A stretch of 64,000 bases of DNA from Dyadobacter fermentans. GTDB taxonomy: Bacteria > Bacteroidota > Bacteroidia > Cytophagales > Spirosomataceae. Location of the stretch: NCBI RefSeq assembly GCF_019924045.1, contig NZ_JAHXBN010000011.1, forward strand, positions 248,001-312,000, given 5' to 3'. A program made the translations under genes and the position numbers. The notes beneath the pieces were generated by a model. It saw nothing but the letters and a program-made list of their open reading frames with translations. It did no database searches and was not told the origin of the DNA. Position 1 is the first letter of the stretch, and each line of letters begins with the position of its first letter. Positions 47,980 through 57,252 of this stretch are shown in pieces.

Positions 47980-49086
47980 CTATTGAAGATACTTAACTAT
48001 CAATCCCCCCGTCCGCTCAGAAGCACCCGGGCCGCCAACCAGTTCGCCAAGCCGCTCATAGTCCCGCATTTGGTGCTCGTGCTTGCTGCCACCGGGCAGA
48101 ATGCGTTTCAACTCAGCCACGAGATTCCCTTCATTTAACTCATCTTGAATCAGCTCCCGGACGGCCTCTTTCTCTAAAATGAGATTCACCAGAGAAATAA
48201 ACGGAATGCGGATGAGCCGTTTGGCTAATGCATAAGAAATAGCGCTCGTTCGGTAGCATACTACCTCCGGAACTTTGAGCAATGCAGTCTCCAATGTAGC
48301 GGTACCCGAAGTAACCAACGCTGCATCAGCTACTGAAAGCAGGTCATAAGTACTTTCATACACGATAGTCGCTTTGCCGCTGGATAAGTACTGATCGTAC
48401 AACGTAGAAGGCAGGTTCTTCACCCCGGCAATCACATATTGGTAGCCCGGGAAATGCCTTTGCGTGGTCAGCATGGTATCCAACATGCCGATAATCTCCT
48501 GCTTGCGGCTGCCCGGAAGCAATGCGATAACAGGCCGGTCGTCGAGGCCGTGTTTCCTGCGAAAATCGGGATCGGGGCGGAATGCTGCTATGGCATCCAT
48601 GAGCGGGTTGCCCACGTAGTCGACTTTGTACTCGTATTTTTTGTAGAAATCAACTTCAAATGGGAAGATCACGAACATGTGATCCACATTCGCCTTGATT
48701 TTCCAGGCACGTTTCTGGTTCCACGCCCAGACTTTTGGGGAAATGTAGTAGAATACTTTCAGCCCCTTCGATTTCGCGAACGAAGCAATGCGCAGGTTGA
48801 AACCCGGATAATCAATCAGAATCAATGCATCCGGTTGGTATTCGATAATATCCGCTTTGCATTTTTTGAGAAAACCAGTGATCGTGCGGAGATTCATCAC
48901 CACTTCCAGAAAGCCCATGAAAGCCGTATCCTTATAATGGGTCACGAGCTCCATCCCTTCGGCGACCATCATATCCCCGCCCCAGCCGCGGAATTCCGCA
49001 TCGGGATCATTCGCCCGAATGCCCTTGATCAAATTGGAGCCATGCAAATCCCCCGAGCGCTCGCCGGCGATTAGGTAGTACTTCAT
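47980..49086 (-). CDS. lpxB: lipid-A-disaccharide synthase
   Basis: Joins UDP-2,3-diacylglucosamine and lipid X into the lipid A disaccharide at the inner face of the membrane. The 368-residue length fits GT19. The N-terminal Rossmann-like domain begins KYYLIAGERSGDLHGSNLIKGI, then FRGWGGDMMVAEGMELV; the second shows YISPKVWAWNQKRAWKIK and ALLPGSRKQEI, and ALVTSGTATLETALLKVPEVVCYRT is the nucleotide-sugar site. Its presence shows that lipid A is made alongside the sphingolipids encoded upstream. A heptad array separates it from the QueD-like gene. Confidence 0.95.
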   Translation of the reverse strand: MKYYLIAGERSGDLHGSNLIKGIRANDPDAEFRGWGGDMMVAEGMELVTHYKDTAFMGFLEVVMNLRTITGFLKKCKADIIEYQPDALILIDYPGFNLRIASFAKSKGLKVFYYISPKVWAWNQKRAWKIKANVDHMFVIFPFEVDFYKKYEYKVDYVGNPLMDAIAAFRPDPDFRRKHGLDDRPVIALLPGSRKQEIIGMLDTMLTTQRHFPGYQYVIAGVKNLPSTLYDQYLSSGKATIVYESTYDLLSVADAALVTSGTATLETALLKVPEVVCYRTSAISYALAKRLIRIPFISLVNLILEKEAVRELIQDELNEGNLVAELKRILPGGSKHEHQMRDYERLGELVGGPGASERTGGLIVKYLQ

Positions 49087-49094
49087 AAGCTATC

Positions 49095-49163
49095 GGCTGC
49101 TGACCACCGAGCGGCCAATGGTCAATGGTCGGCGGTCGGCGGTCAATGGTCGGCGGTCAGTAA
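49095..49163. repeat. heptad repeat array, mainly one arm
   Basis: 49112-49160 reads GGCCAAT, GGTCAAT, GGTCGGC, GGTCGGC, GGTCAAT, GGTCGGC, GGTCAGT, a 7-base period; only a short complementary stretch (CTGACCACCGA near 49100-49110) stands on the left. It sits between the end of the QueD-like gene and the start of lpxB. Confidence 0.8.
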
Positions 49164-49168
49164 TCAGC

Positions 49169-49588
49169 TCATTCCCCATAGTATTCGACAAAATTCTTCG
49201 GCGTTTCTATCAGCTTGATATAGTGCAGTTTCGCATTAGGCGCTGCCTGTGCAATGGCCGGTTCGAGGATGTTCCAGATTTCCATCACAAATATCTCGCA
49301 GGAGGCCATTTTGCCTTGCATGAAATCGACATCGAGGTTGAGATTCTTGTGATCTACCTTGTCCACGATCTCATCCTTTATAATATCCCCCAGTACTTTC
49401 AGATCGATTACAAAACCTGTATCGGGGTCGGGCTTGCCTTTTACCGTAACAATCAGCTCAAAATTATGCCCATGCCAGTTGTTGTTGGCGCAAGGGCCAA
49501 ATACTTCCTGGTTTTTCTCATCACTCCACGCCGGGTTGTAAAGCCGGTGGGCCGCATTGAAATGCTCTTTCCTTGTTACGTAAATCAT
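49169..49588 (-). CDS. queD: 6-carboxytetrahydropterin synthase / PTPS-like (QueD family)
   Basis: Converts dihydroneopterin triphosphate in queuosine synthesis or a related pterin step. The ATG at 49588 is chosen because the family begins at the VTRKEHFNAAHRL strand; 11 extra residues from a farther start have no family support. Zn ligands are the His in HFNAAHRL and two in NNNWHGHNFEL, and the catalytic Cys lies in FGPCANNN. The 139 residues exceed E. coli QueD by some 20, mainly in the NPAWSDEKNQEV insert. No other que gene is here, so the exact pathway is uncertain. Confidence 0.9.
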   Translation of the reverse strand: MIYVTRKEHFNAAHRLYNPAWSDEKNQEVFGPCANNNWHGHNFELIVTVKGKPDPDTGFVIDLKVLGDIIKDEIVDKVDHKNLNLDVDFMQGKMASCEIFVMEIWNILEPAIAQAAPNAKLHYIKLIETPKNFVEYYGE

Positions 49589-49697
49589 AAAACTTCCTGC
49601 CACTTGATAATTCTGGCGCAAAATTACACCATGTATCCGTAGTTTTGTTTGTTAACAAGAGGATAACTAAAAAAAATCCTATTTCGCCCTTAAAATT

Positions 49698-49729
49698 TAA
49701 GAGTAGATCGGCGCGGTTCCGTACTCTTA
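49698..49729. promoter_or_regulatory. 8-bp inverted repeat upstream of rfaD
   Basis: TAAGAGTA and TACTCTTA, perfect, enclose 16 bases between the divergent QueD-like gene and rfaD, about 37 bases upstream of the rfaD ATG. It could be a protein site or a leader hairpin. Confidence 0.3.
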
Positions 49730-49765
49730 TCTGGCATTCTTTTTACCGTTAAACATATAATCGCG

Positions 49766-50731
49766 ATGATTATCGTAACAGGAGCAGCCGGCTTTATTGG
49801 CAGCGGGCTTATCAGCCGCCTCAATCAAGACGGCTTTAAAAACATTATTGCAGTGGATGATTTTTCCAAAATCGAGAAAGCTGAGAACCTCGAAGGAAAG
49901 ATTATTAAGGAAAAAGTAGAAAGGAATGCACTTTTCGAATGGCTGGATGCGAACAGCCGCGACGTAGAATTCATTTTCCACATCGGCGCGCGTACCGACA
50001 CCACAGAGTTTGACAAGGAGATTTTTGATGAACTGAATGTAAATTATTCCAAAGGCATTTGGGAGAAATGCGTGGCTTACCAAATTCCTCTCGTGTACGC
50101 GTCGTCCGCAGCTACGTACGGGCTAGGCGAGCACGGGTACGACGATAACGAATCGACGATCGGCCAACTGAAACCGCTTAATCCCTACGGTGATTCCAAA
50201 AACGAGTTCGACAAATGGGCATTGGCGCAAGAGAAAAAGCCATTTTTCTGGGCTGGCCTCAAATTCTTCAACGTTTACGGCCCCAACGAATACCACAAAG
50301 GCCGCATGGCATCGGTGATTTTCCATGCTTATAACCAGATCAAGGCTACGGAGAAAATGAAGCTGTTCCGCTCGCACAACCCCGATTTCAAGGACGGCGA
50401 GCAGATGCGCGATTTCATCTACGTGAAAGACCTGATCGACGTTTGCATTTTCTTCATGCACCACCGCAAAAATTCGGGCATATACAATCTCGGAAGCGGT
50501 CGCGCAAGGACATTCAAAGACCTGGTTACCAACACATTCCTGGCCATGGGCAAGACGCCGGACATTTCATACGTCGACACCCCGGCGGATATCCGCGACA
50601 AATACCAGTATTTCACGCAGGCCAACATGAGCAAGCTCCGCTCCATCGGATATACCCGTCCGTTCAGCACGCTGGAAGAGGGAATTGATGATTATGTGAA
50701 GAATTATCTCTCGTCGACAGCCTATTTGTAG
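49766..50731 (+). CDS. rfaD: ADP-L-glycero-D-manno-heptose 6-epimerase
   Basis: Inverts C6 of ADP-heptose for lipopolysaccharide core or S-layer and O-glycan synthesis. A 321-residue extended SDR: IIVTGAAGFIGSGLISRLN, IAVDDFSKIEKAENL, HIGARTDTTEFD, VYASSAATYGLGEHGY and the catalytic YGDSKNEFDKW, then FFNVYGPNEYHKGRMAS. These follow the E. coli HldD closely. A clear terminator follows at 50756. It is transcribed from the divergent region with the QueD-like gene. Confidence 0.94.
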   Translation: MIIVTGAAGFIGSGLISRLNQDGFKNIIAVDDFSKIEKAENLEGKIIKEKVERNALFEWLDANSRDVEFIFHIGARTDTTEFDKEIFDELNVNYSKGIWEKCVAYQIPLVYASSAATYGLGEHGYDDNESTIGQLKPLNPYGDSKNEFDKWALAQEKKPFFWAGLKFFNVYGPNEYHKGRMASVIFHAYNQIKATEKMKLFRSHNPDFKDGEQMRDFIYVKDLIDVCIFFMHHRKNSGIYNLGSGRARTFKDLVTNTFLAMGKTPDISYVDTPADIRDKYQYFTQANMSKLRSIGYTRPFSTLEEGIDDYVKNYLSSTAYL

Positions 50732-50755
50732 GCCATCCTGTTGATCAAAACTTTG

Positions 50756-50787
50756 AAAAGACCTGCCCCGGCGGGTCTTTTCTGTTT
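50756..50787 (+). terminator. intrinsic terminator after rfaD
   Basis: AAAAGACCTGCC pairs with GGCGGGTCTTTT (one G-T) over a two-base CC loop, and TCTGTTTTAC follows. It ends the rfaD message before the sufB promoter. Confidence 0.75.
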
Positions 50788-50841
50788 TACCTGCCCGAAG
50801 CTATTTCCACCGGCTGCTGCCGGAATCTCCACAATTTTGCG

Positions 50842-50849
50842 TATTTTTG
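50842..50849 (+). promoter_or_regulatory. candidate -7 box of sufB
   Basis: TATTTTTG, a full TAnnTTTG match, 73 bases upstream of the sufB ATG. No -33 TTTG at the usual distance was found, so the promoter is a partial call. Confidence 0.4.
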
Positions 50850-50922
50850 ACCCTCTGAATAAACTCAATCCCACTTCTCTGTGTTAGCATAATACCAACC
50901 AGAGTGTGACATTATTACGACT

Positions 50923-52368
50923 ATGAGCAAAGAAGAAGAATTGTTGGAGGAAATCACCAGTTCGGAATACAAATACGGCTTTGTGACTGATATTGAAGCA
51001 GATGAGGCTCCCGCGGGCCTTAATGACGATATTATCAGATTCATCTCGGCCAAAAAAAATGAACCCGAATGGATGCTGCAATGGCGCCTGAAAGCGTACC
51101 ATTTGTGGCTGACCATGGAGGAGCCCAAGTGGCCGAACGTGCATTACCCGCCCATCGAATTCCAGGCTATCAAATATTATTCGGCGCCGAAGAAAAAGAA
51201 GGCTGTCGAGAGCATCGACGACATCGATCCCGAATTGCGTAATACCTTCGAAAGACTGGGTATCTCTTTGAATGAGCAAAAAAGGATTTCCGGCATCGCG
51301 GTCGACGCGGTAATGGACTCCGAATCGGTTTTCACGACATTCAAAGATACGCTCAAAGAAAAAGGCATTATTTTCTGCTCGATCAGCGAGGCGATCCGTG
51401 AGCACCCGGAGCTTGTGAAAAAATACCTGGGCTCGGTGGTACCACCCAAGGATAACTACTATGCAGCCCTGAACTCGGCAGTATTCTCTGATGGATCATT
51501 TGTGTATATTCCGAAAGGCGTTCGTTGCCCGATGGAGCTTTCGACCTATTTCCGTATCAATGCAGCAGGAACAGGCCAGTTCGAAAGAACGCTGATCATT
51601 GGCGACGAGGATAGCCATGTGAGTTACCTCGAAGGCTGTACAGCTCCTATGCGTGACGAAAACCAGCTGCACGCAGCGGTAGTTGAAATCTTCGCACACG
51701 ACAATGCGAATGTAAAATACTCGACCGTACAGAACTGGTACCCAGGCGATAAGGACGGAAAAGGCGGTATTTACAACTTCGTAACGAAACGCGGCCTTTG
51801 CGACGGTCCTAATTCGAAAATCTCCTGGACGCAGGTTGAAACCGGTTCAGCGATTACCTGGAAATATCCTTCGGTGATCCTGAAAGGCGATAACTCCATC
51901 GGAGAGTTTTACTCGGTAGCCGTGACCAACAACATGCAGCAGGCCGATACCGGTACGAAAATGATCCACATTGGTAAAAACACCAAGAGCCGGATCGTTT
52001 CGAAAGGTATTTCGGCCGGAAAGAGCCAAAACTCCTACCGTGGATTGGTGCAGGTATTTAAAAAGGCTGAAAAGGCACGTAACTTCTCGCAATGCGATTC
52101 CTTGTTGCTCGGTGACAAATGCGGCGCGCACACTTTCCCTTATATTGAAGTGAGCAACCCGTCGGCGACCGTAGAGCACGAAGCGACTACTTCGAAGATC
52201 GGTGAGGACATTCTTTTCTACTGCAACCAACGCGGTATTCCAACGGAACAAGCGGTTGCATTGATCGTGAATGGCTATGCTAAAGAAGTATTAAACCAGC
52301 TTCCAATGGAATTTGCCGTTGAAGCGCAAAAACTCCTGGAAATCAGCCTGGAAGGAAGCGTAGGTTAA
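50923..52368 (+). CDS. sufB: Fe-S cluster assembly scaffold SufB
   Basis: Scaffold of the SUF system, which works as SufBC2D to build Fe-S clusters on the ATPase SufC. The 481-residue length fits. [43 protein letters not shown] and [24 protein letters not shown] are conserved blocks of the beta-helix core. The likely sulfur-receiving Cys lies in [32 protein letters not shown], followed by the conserved Glu. SufC, SufD and SufS are not adjacent: a terminator follows directly and the next gene is an antiporter, so this sufB is split from the usual sufBCDS operon. Confidence 0.96.
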   Translation: MSKEEELLEEITSSEYKYGFVTDIEADEAPAGLNDDIIRFISAKKNEPEWMLQWRLKAYHLWLTMEEPKWPNVHYPPIEFQAIKYYSAPKKKKAVESIDDIDPELRNTFERLGISLNEQKRISGIAVDAVMDSESVFTTFKDTLKEKGIIFCSISEAIREHPELVKKYLGSVVPPKDNYYAALNSAVFSDGSFVYIPKGVRCPMELSTYFRINAAGTGQFERTLIIGDEDSHVSYLEGCTAPMRDENQLHAAVVEIFAHDNANVKYSTVQNWYPGDKDGKGGIYNFVTKRGLCDGPNSKISWTQVETGSAITWKYPSVILKGDNSIGEFYSVAVTNNMQQADTGTKMIHIGKNTKSRIVSKGISAGKSQNSYRGLVQVFKKAEKARNFSQCDSLLLGDKCGAHTFPYIEVSNPSATVEHEATTSKIGEDILFYCNQRGIPTEQAVALIVNGYAKEVLNQLPMEFAVEAQKLLEISLEGSVG

Positions 52369-52391
52369 AAATCCCGATAAGATAAAACACA

Positions 52392-52421
52392 GAAAGCCTT
52401 TGATTCGTCGAAGGCTTTTTG
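52392..52421 (+). terminator. intrinsic terminator after sufB
   Basis: AAAGCCTT and AAGGCTTT pair across a TGATTCGTCG-type loop and a T run follows (TTTTT, then GTATTTTATT). It separates sufB from the antiporter gene. Confidence 0.75.
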
Positions 52422-52467
52422 TATTTTATTGATCTTAGTAATTTTTTCCATCAACGATCCACCCTTC

Positions 52468-54741
52468 ATGACTCACGTTCCACAACTAATCATAGACCTG
52501 TCGCTCATTCTCACGATGGCCGGTATTATTACCGTAATCTTCAAGAAATTGAAGCAGCCAATCGTGCTGGGCTACATTTTGGCCGGGTTACTTGTCGGAC
52601 CTAATTTCCACCTGTTTCCTACCATTACCGATATCAAAACCATCGAAATCTGGGCGGAGATCGGGGTTATCTTCCTGCTTTTCAACCTCGGTTTGGAATT
52701 TAGTTTTAAAAAGCTGGTTAAAGTCGGGAACACCGCTGCAATTACCGGGCTTTTTGAGGTATTCATGATGCTCGTAACGGGTTTCATCACCGGCCAGCTG
52801 CTCGGTTGGAGCAAAACCGACAGCCTTTTTCTCGGAGGTATCATTGCCATTTCCTCCACCACCATCATTTTCCGCGCATTCGATGAACTGGGCCTTAAAA
52901 CCCAAAAATTCACCCGTGTGGTAATGGGCATTCTCGTCATCGAGGATCTTACTGCCGTGTTATTGATGGTGTTACTTTCGACCTTGTCGCTCAGCCAGCA
53001 GTTCGCAGGATTTGAATTAATTCAATCGAGTTTAAAACTCTTCTTTTTCCTCACAATCTGGTTTCTCGGCGGCATTTTTGTATTCCCTACCCTGCTTAGG
53101 CGTTACCGGCATTTGATGAACGACGAGAGCGTACTGATCACTTCCGTCGCGCTGTGCTTCGGAATGGTATTCCTGGTTACGAAAGCAGGCTTTTCGGCAG
53201 CGTTAGGAGCATTTATCATGGGTTCTATCCTGGCGGAAACGACTCACGCGGAAAAGATCGAGCATTTGCTCAAACCGGTTAAGGACCTGTTCGGGGCGGT
53301 ATTCTTCATCTCCGTGGGAATGCTGATCAATCCGGGATTATTGCTCGAATATGCGGTCCCTACTGCGATTCTCGTGCTCGTGGTCATGCTGGGCAAAACC
53401 ACTTTCGTCACACTGGGAGCGGTCATATCCGGCCAGCCGCTCAAAAAGTCGCTGCAATCGGGTATGAGTTTATCCCAAATCGGGGAATTTTCATTCATTA
53501 TCGCCAATCTCGGCCTTTCATTGAAAGTAACGAGCGGATTTCTTTATCCTATTGCAGTAGGAGTTTCGGTAATCACGACGTTTGCGACACCTTATATGAT
53601 GAAGGCCTCCGAGCCGCTGTATGAATGGCTCGACAAGCGCCTGCCGGAAAAGTGGCGGCTCTATCTGAACAGGTATAGCACCAGCACCGAAACCATAGCG
53701 CAAACCACACAATGGAACGAAATCCTGAAATCCTATGCGCAGACGGTGATTTTGAACTCGGTGGTGGTGATCGGCATTATCCTCGCGTCCTCTCGCCAAC
53801 TCGCGCACCAGCTCCATGCGCGCCTGCCTGAGACGTTCCTGACCAACTCGGTGCTTTTTGCCATTACATTCCTCTTAATATCACCATTTCTCTGGGCATT
53901 GGTCTTCAAAAGAGGAAACCGAAAGGCCTATTCGGCGATCTGGCTCAGCCGGAAATACAGTCGCGGGCCATTGCTGGTGCTTGAACTTTCGAGAGTGGTT
54001 ATTGCGATTCTGTTGATGGCCTTCCTGCTCAATTCCTTCTTTTCGACCAAAACTGCATTTATCGTAGCGGGAGGAATTATGGTGCTCGGTTTCGCGATTT
54101 TTTACCAGAGACTTCAACAGTTTTACCACAAAATCGAAGACCGCTTCCTGCAAAATCTCAATGCACGGCAGCTGGAAGGAAGTGGTAAATCGAAAAGAAT
54201 TCTCCTGCCGTGGGATGCACACTTTGCATTCCTCGAAGTGAGCCCCGACTCGAATCTGATCGGCAAAAGTTTGCAGGAACTTAAAATCCGGGAAACATTC
54301 GGTATCAATGTCGTGCTGATAGAGCGGGGAAGCAAAACCATTCATTTACCAAGGCCAACGGAAGTTCTCTACCCCTGCGACCGCATTGAGGTAATCGGTA
54401 CAGACGATCAACTGGATGTTTTCAGAAGCCACATCGAGGTGAGTACAAACGGTGACGTGTACATGGCACACGAGGATAATGTGGTGCTGGAACGCGTTGA
54501 AGTGAAAACGCAGTACAATATCCGTGGAAAGACGATCCGTGAAAGCCAGATTCGCGAAATGACACATGGGATGATCGTCGGCCTCGAAAGAAACGGCGAA
54601 CGTATTCTCAATCCGGATTCGTCGATGGTCATCGAAAACCAGGACGTGCTTTGGATTGCCGGCGACCGTGAATTGATCAAGGAGTTCATCGCCGCCAAAC
54701 CGGCCAATAATGAAGAGGAAGTCGAGGTGGCTACGCCTTGA
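52468..54741 (+). CDS. CPA2-type monovalent cation:proton antiporter with TrkA-type C-terminal domains
   Basis: A 757-residue transporter. The ATG at 52468 is chosen: it begins the MTHVPQLIIDLSLILTMAGIITVIFKKL first helix, while a TTG farther up only adds a few unlikely residues. Twelve or so helices follow, with VLGYILAGLLVGPNF, ISSTTIIFRAFDELGLK and VLGVIEDLTAVLLMVLL-type (IEDLTAV) motifs of CPA2. About 590-680 and 685-757 look like two RCK_C (TrkA-C) domains (LIGKSLQELKIRETFGINVVLIERG, IRGKTIRESQIREMTHGMIVGLERNG), as in KefB/KefC-like K+ or Na+ transporters; no TrkA-N domain is seen. It overlaps the convergent deaminase gene by 11 bases. Confidence 0.9.
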   Translation: MTHVPQLIIDLSLILTMAGIITVIFKKLKQPIVLGYILAGLLVGPNFHLFPTITDIKTIEIWAEIGVIFLLFNLGLEFSFKKLVKVGNTAAITGLFEVFMMLVTGFITGQLLGWSKTDSLFLGGIIAISSTTIIFRAFDELGLKTQKFTRVVMGILVIEDLTAVLLMVLLSTLSLSQQFAGFELIQSSLKLFFFLTIWFLGGIFVFPTLLRRYRHLMNDESVLITSVALCFGMVFLVTKAGFSAALGAFIMGSILAETTHAEKIEHLLKPVKDLFGAVFFISVGMLINPGLLLEYAVPTAILVLVVMLGKTTFVTLGAVISGQPLKKSLQSGMSLSQIGEFSFIIANLGLSLKVTSGFLYPIAVGVSVITTFATPYMMKASEPLYEWLDKRLPEKWRLYLNRYSTSTETIAQTTQWNEILKSYAQTVILNSVVVIGIILASSRQLAHQLHARLPETFLTNSVLFAITFLLISPFLWALVFKRGNRKAYSAIWLSRKYSRGPLLVLELSRVVIAILLMAFLLNSFFSTKTAFIVAGGIMVLGFAIFYQRLQQFYHKIEDRFLQNLNARQLEGSGKSKRILLPWDAHFAFLEVSPDSNLIGKSLQELKIRETFGINVVLIERGSKTIHLPRPTEVLYPCDRIEVIGTDDQLDVFRSHIEVSTNGDVYMAHEDNVVLERVEVKTQYNIRGKTIRESQIREMTHGMIVGLERNGERILNPDSSMVIENQDVLWIAGDRELIKEFIAAKPANNEEEVEVATP

Positions 54742-55627
54742 TCAGGCCCTGCAAACCACCGGTATGTACTGCTACGATCTTCGTTCCTACTTTGAAAAAG
54801 CCGTTGTGGATGAGGTCAAACAGACCATAGAACATTTTCGCAGTATAAACCTGCTCCAACTGAACGTCAAATTCAGCCTGGAAACCTTGCATAAAAAACA
54901 GCAGTTCGCGGTTCCACTTCGCATATCCGCCGAAATGGTAGTCTGTAAGCAAAGTAAGATTTCCCGGTTGTTTGCATTCGTTCAAAAGGCGGTGAATGTC
55001 CTCTTTGAGAAAATCACCTCCTTTCAATGCCGAGAATGCCAGTACGTTCGCACCTGCCGAAAGGATTCCCGCAGCCGTACCGCCTGTACCCGCGGCTGTT
55101 GCGACAAAATCGGGCATTGTGCCTAGCTGCTCTTCTATTTCGAGCGTCATTTCAGCCACTCCTTTCAATGCATGCCCGGTAGTACCGCCTTCGGGAATGA
55201 GGTAAGGGTTTCTAAAACGCGCGGCAATCTCATCCAGATATTCTTCGAAATGCCGCTGCCGGTATTCCTCTCGTGATACGAAATGCAGCTGCATGCCCTG
55301 CTCCCGGCAAAATTGAAGGGTGCCGTTCTCCTTTCCTTCCAGTTCCAGGCCGCGGACAATACCGATGGTTTTCAAACCCGACGCATTCCCCGCAGCTGCC
55401 GTAGCGTACAAATGATTGGAATACGCCCCCCCGAAGGTCAATACCGTCCCCTTCCCGCTCGCCTGCGCATCGAGTAAGTTGTATTTAAGCTTCCTCCATT
55501 TATTCCCTGAAACCGTCGGGTGAATGAGGTCATCACGTTTGATGTACAGCTGCACTTCTGCCTTCTCCGTCGCGGCATTGACAAGCCGTTGCAGGGGCGT
55601 AGGTGCCGACGAACTTAGTAAATCCAC
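54731..55627 (-). CDS. PLP enzyme of the ACC deaminase / D-cysteine desulfhydrase family
   Basis: A 298-residue fold-type II PLP protein. The N-terminus (LYIKRDDLIHPTVSGNKWRKLKYNLLDA) has the Schiff-base Lys in SGNKWRKL, VLTFGGAYSNHLYATAAAG is the substrate and phosphate loop, and FVATAAGTGGTAAGILSAG the glycine-rich phosphate site. Family members degrade 1-aminocyclopropane-1-carboxylate or D-cysteine; the residue that sets specificity cannot be judged here. The start is a GTG at 55627, as no ATG occurs before the conserved core. It is divergent from rluD. Confidence 0.88.
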   Translation of the reverse strand: MDLLSSSAPTPLQRLVNAATEKAEVQLYIKRDDLIHPTVSGNKWRKLKYNLLDAQASGKGTVLTFGGAYSNHLYATAAAGNASGLKTIGIVRGLELEGKENGTLQFCREQGMQLHFVSREEYRQRHFEEYLDEIAARFRNPYLIPEGGTTGHALKGVAEMTLEIEEQLGTMPDFVATAAGTGGTAAGILSAGANVLAFSALKGGDFLKEDIHRLLNECKQPGNLTLLTDYHFGGYAKWNRELLFFMQGFQAEFDVQLEQVYTAKMFYGLFDLIHNGFFKVGTKIVAVHTGGLQGLIKA

Positions 55628-55636
55628 TTATTTTGA

Positions 55637-55644
55637 TAATTTTG
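55637..55644 (+). promoter_or_regulatory. candidate -7 box of rluD
   Basis: TAATTTTG, a full TAnnTTTG match, 22 bases before the rluD ATG in the 38-base divergent space; no -33 box could be confirmed. Confidence 0.4.
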
Positions 55645-55665
55645 CTGATAGTAAATGAGAAAAGA

Positions 55666-56697
55666 ATGTCCGTAGAACTAGTTGACAATGCCTCCGAAGA
55701 GGACGATTTATTTGAACATTACCGCATTGTCGCTGACAAAGGCCAAAGCCTCATGCGGCTCGATAAATTTCTGAATCTTCACGTAGCCAACGCTTCCAGG
55801 ACAAAAATACAAAACGGGATCGAAGCGGAGGCCGTAAAGGTAAATGGTCAGCCTACAAAGGCCAGTTACAAGGTTAAGCCACTGGATGTAATCACGCTGT
55901 CGCTTCCAGAACCACCGCGGGATACCGAGATCATCCCGGAAAATATTCCGCTGAATATCGTGTACGAGGACGACGTGCTGATGATTATCAACAAACCGGC
56001 AGGAATGGTCGTTCATCCGGCTTATGGCAACTGGACAGGCACATTGATCAACGGATTGGTGTATCACTTCCAGCAACTCCCTACCGGCAGAAACGGCGAA
56101 GGCCGGCCAGGATTGGTGCATCGCATCGACAAGGACACTTCCGGCTTGCTCGTGATCGCTAAAACCGAATTCGCGATGACTTTCCTCGCCAGCCAGTTCG
56201 CCGATCACTCGATCGAACGAACCTATCACGCATTGATATGGGGCGAGCCGAAAATCGAAAAAGGTACTGTTACCGGCCACATCGGGCGCAGCGCGCGCGA
56301 CAGGCGTGTAATGGACGTATACGTGGATGGCAGCCAGGGCAAACACGCGGTGACGCATTACGAAGTAATCAAACCGCTTCGCTATGTTTCGATGATTAAA
56401 TGTAATCTTGAAACCGGCCGCACGCACCAGATCCGCGCACACATGAAGCATATTGGCCACCCGATCTTCAATGACCCGATGTACGGGGGCGACAAGATCC
56501 TGCGGGGTGTCTCGAGCGGCAGTTATAAAGCGATGGTGGAGAACGGTTTCAGCCTCATTCCCGGGCAGGCGCTGCATGCCAAATCGCTGGGATTCATCCA
56601 TCCTACTACGCGCCAGTGGATCCAATTTGACACGGATTTGCCCGAGAATTTTCAGGCAATCCTCGAAAAGTGGGAAAACTATGTAAACTCTCAGTAG
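55666..56697 (+). CDS. rluD: RluA/RluD-family 23S rRNA pseudouridine synthase
   Basis: Isomerises uridines in 23S rRNA. The ATG at 55666 is preferred to a start 63 bases upstream because the earlier residues (LILIILLIVN) do not match the family. The N-terminal S4 domain is about 35-95 (RLDKFLNLHVANASRTKIQNGIEAEAVKVNGQ). The catalytic domain has the Asp in RPGLVHRIDKDTSGLLVIAK and later GRTHQIRAHMKHIGHPIFNDPMYGG. The 343 residues and S4 domain fit RluD or RluC; the name RluD is the usual one for this form. Confidence 0.92.
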   Translation: MSVELVDNASEEDDLFEHYRIVADKGQSLMRLDKFLNLHVANASRTKIQNGIEAEAVKVNGQPTKASYKVKPLDVITLSLPEPPRDTEIIPENIPLNIVYEDDVLMIINKPAGMVVHPAYGNWTGTLINGLVYHFQQLPTGRNGEGRPGLVHRIDKDTSGLLVIAKTEFAMTFLASQFADHSIERTYHALIWGEPKIEKGTVTGHIGRSARDRRVMDVYVDGSQGKHAVTHYEVIKPLRYVSMIKCNLETGRTHQIRAHMKHIGHPIFNDPMYGGDKILRGVSSGSYKAMVENGFSLIPGQALHAKSLGFIHPTTRQWIQFDTDLPENFQAILEKWENYVNSQ

Positions 56698-56747
56698 GAA
56701 ATAGTATATTCTGGATTCTTAACCTTTCTAATCAATAAACCACTAAC

Positions 56748-57191
56748 ATGAATATTTCGACCAGGCAGGGGACAGCAGAGGACATACCCGCAATTTTTGA
56801 ATTGGTGAAGGAGCTTGCGATCTATGAACGGGCGCTGAACCAGGTAACCAATAATGTCGACAAAATGACCCGTGATTACAACGAAAAGCTTTTCGACTTT
56901 TTCGTTGCCGAAGTGGATTCGAAGATCATTGGGCTTTGTCTTTACTATTACCGTTACTCCACCTGGAAGGGGAAACGGCTTTATATGGAAGATATCATCG
57001 TCACCGAATCGATGCGCGGCAACGGGATTGGCAAAATTCTCTTCGACGCTACGGTAACCGCTGCGAAACAAGTGGGTTGTACGGGAATGATGTGGCAGGT
57101 CCTCGATTGGAATACATCGGCGGTCAATTTCTACCGCAAATACGGCACCAATTTCGATAATGAATGGATCAACTGTAACCTCGATTTCTAA
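56748..57191 (+). CDS. GNAT-family N-acetyltransferase (diamine acetyltransferase-like)
   Basis: A 147-residue acetyltransferase. The acetyl-CoA loop is VTESMRGNGIGKILFDA; the strand LCLYYYRYSTWKGKRLYMEDIIV and MWQVLDWNTSAVNFYRKYG are like spermidine/spermine acetyltransferases (the W-N-x-x-A-x-x-F-Y pattern), so a small amine substrate is likely. It is convergent with trmD and shares with it the hairpin at 57213-57252. Confidence 0.88.
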   Translation: MNISTRQGTAEDIPAIFELVKELAIYERALNQVTNNVDKMTRDYNEKLFDFFVAEVDSKIIGLCLYYYRYSTWKGKRLYMEDIIVTESMRGNGIGKILFDATVTAAKQVGCTGMMWQVLDWNTSAVNFYRKYGTNFDNEWINCNLDF

Positions 57192-57212
57192 GCATTACAG
57201 CTACTTATAGAT

Positions 57213-57252
57213 GGAAGCCGGGCCTGTTGTCATTGCAACAGGTCCGGCCTTC
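57213..57252. terminator. bidirectional terminator between the GNAT gene and trmD
   Basis: GGAAGCCGGGCCTGTTG pairs with CAACAGGTCCGGCCTTC around a TCATTG loop, nearly perfect over 16 bases. Plus-strand T residues follow (CTTTCTTTGG). Its right arm covers the last trmD codons, so it can end both messages. Confidence 0.75.
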
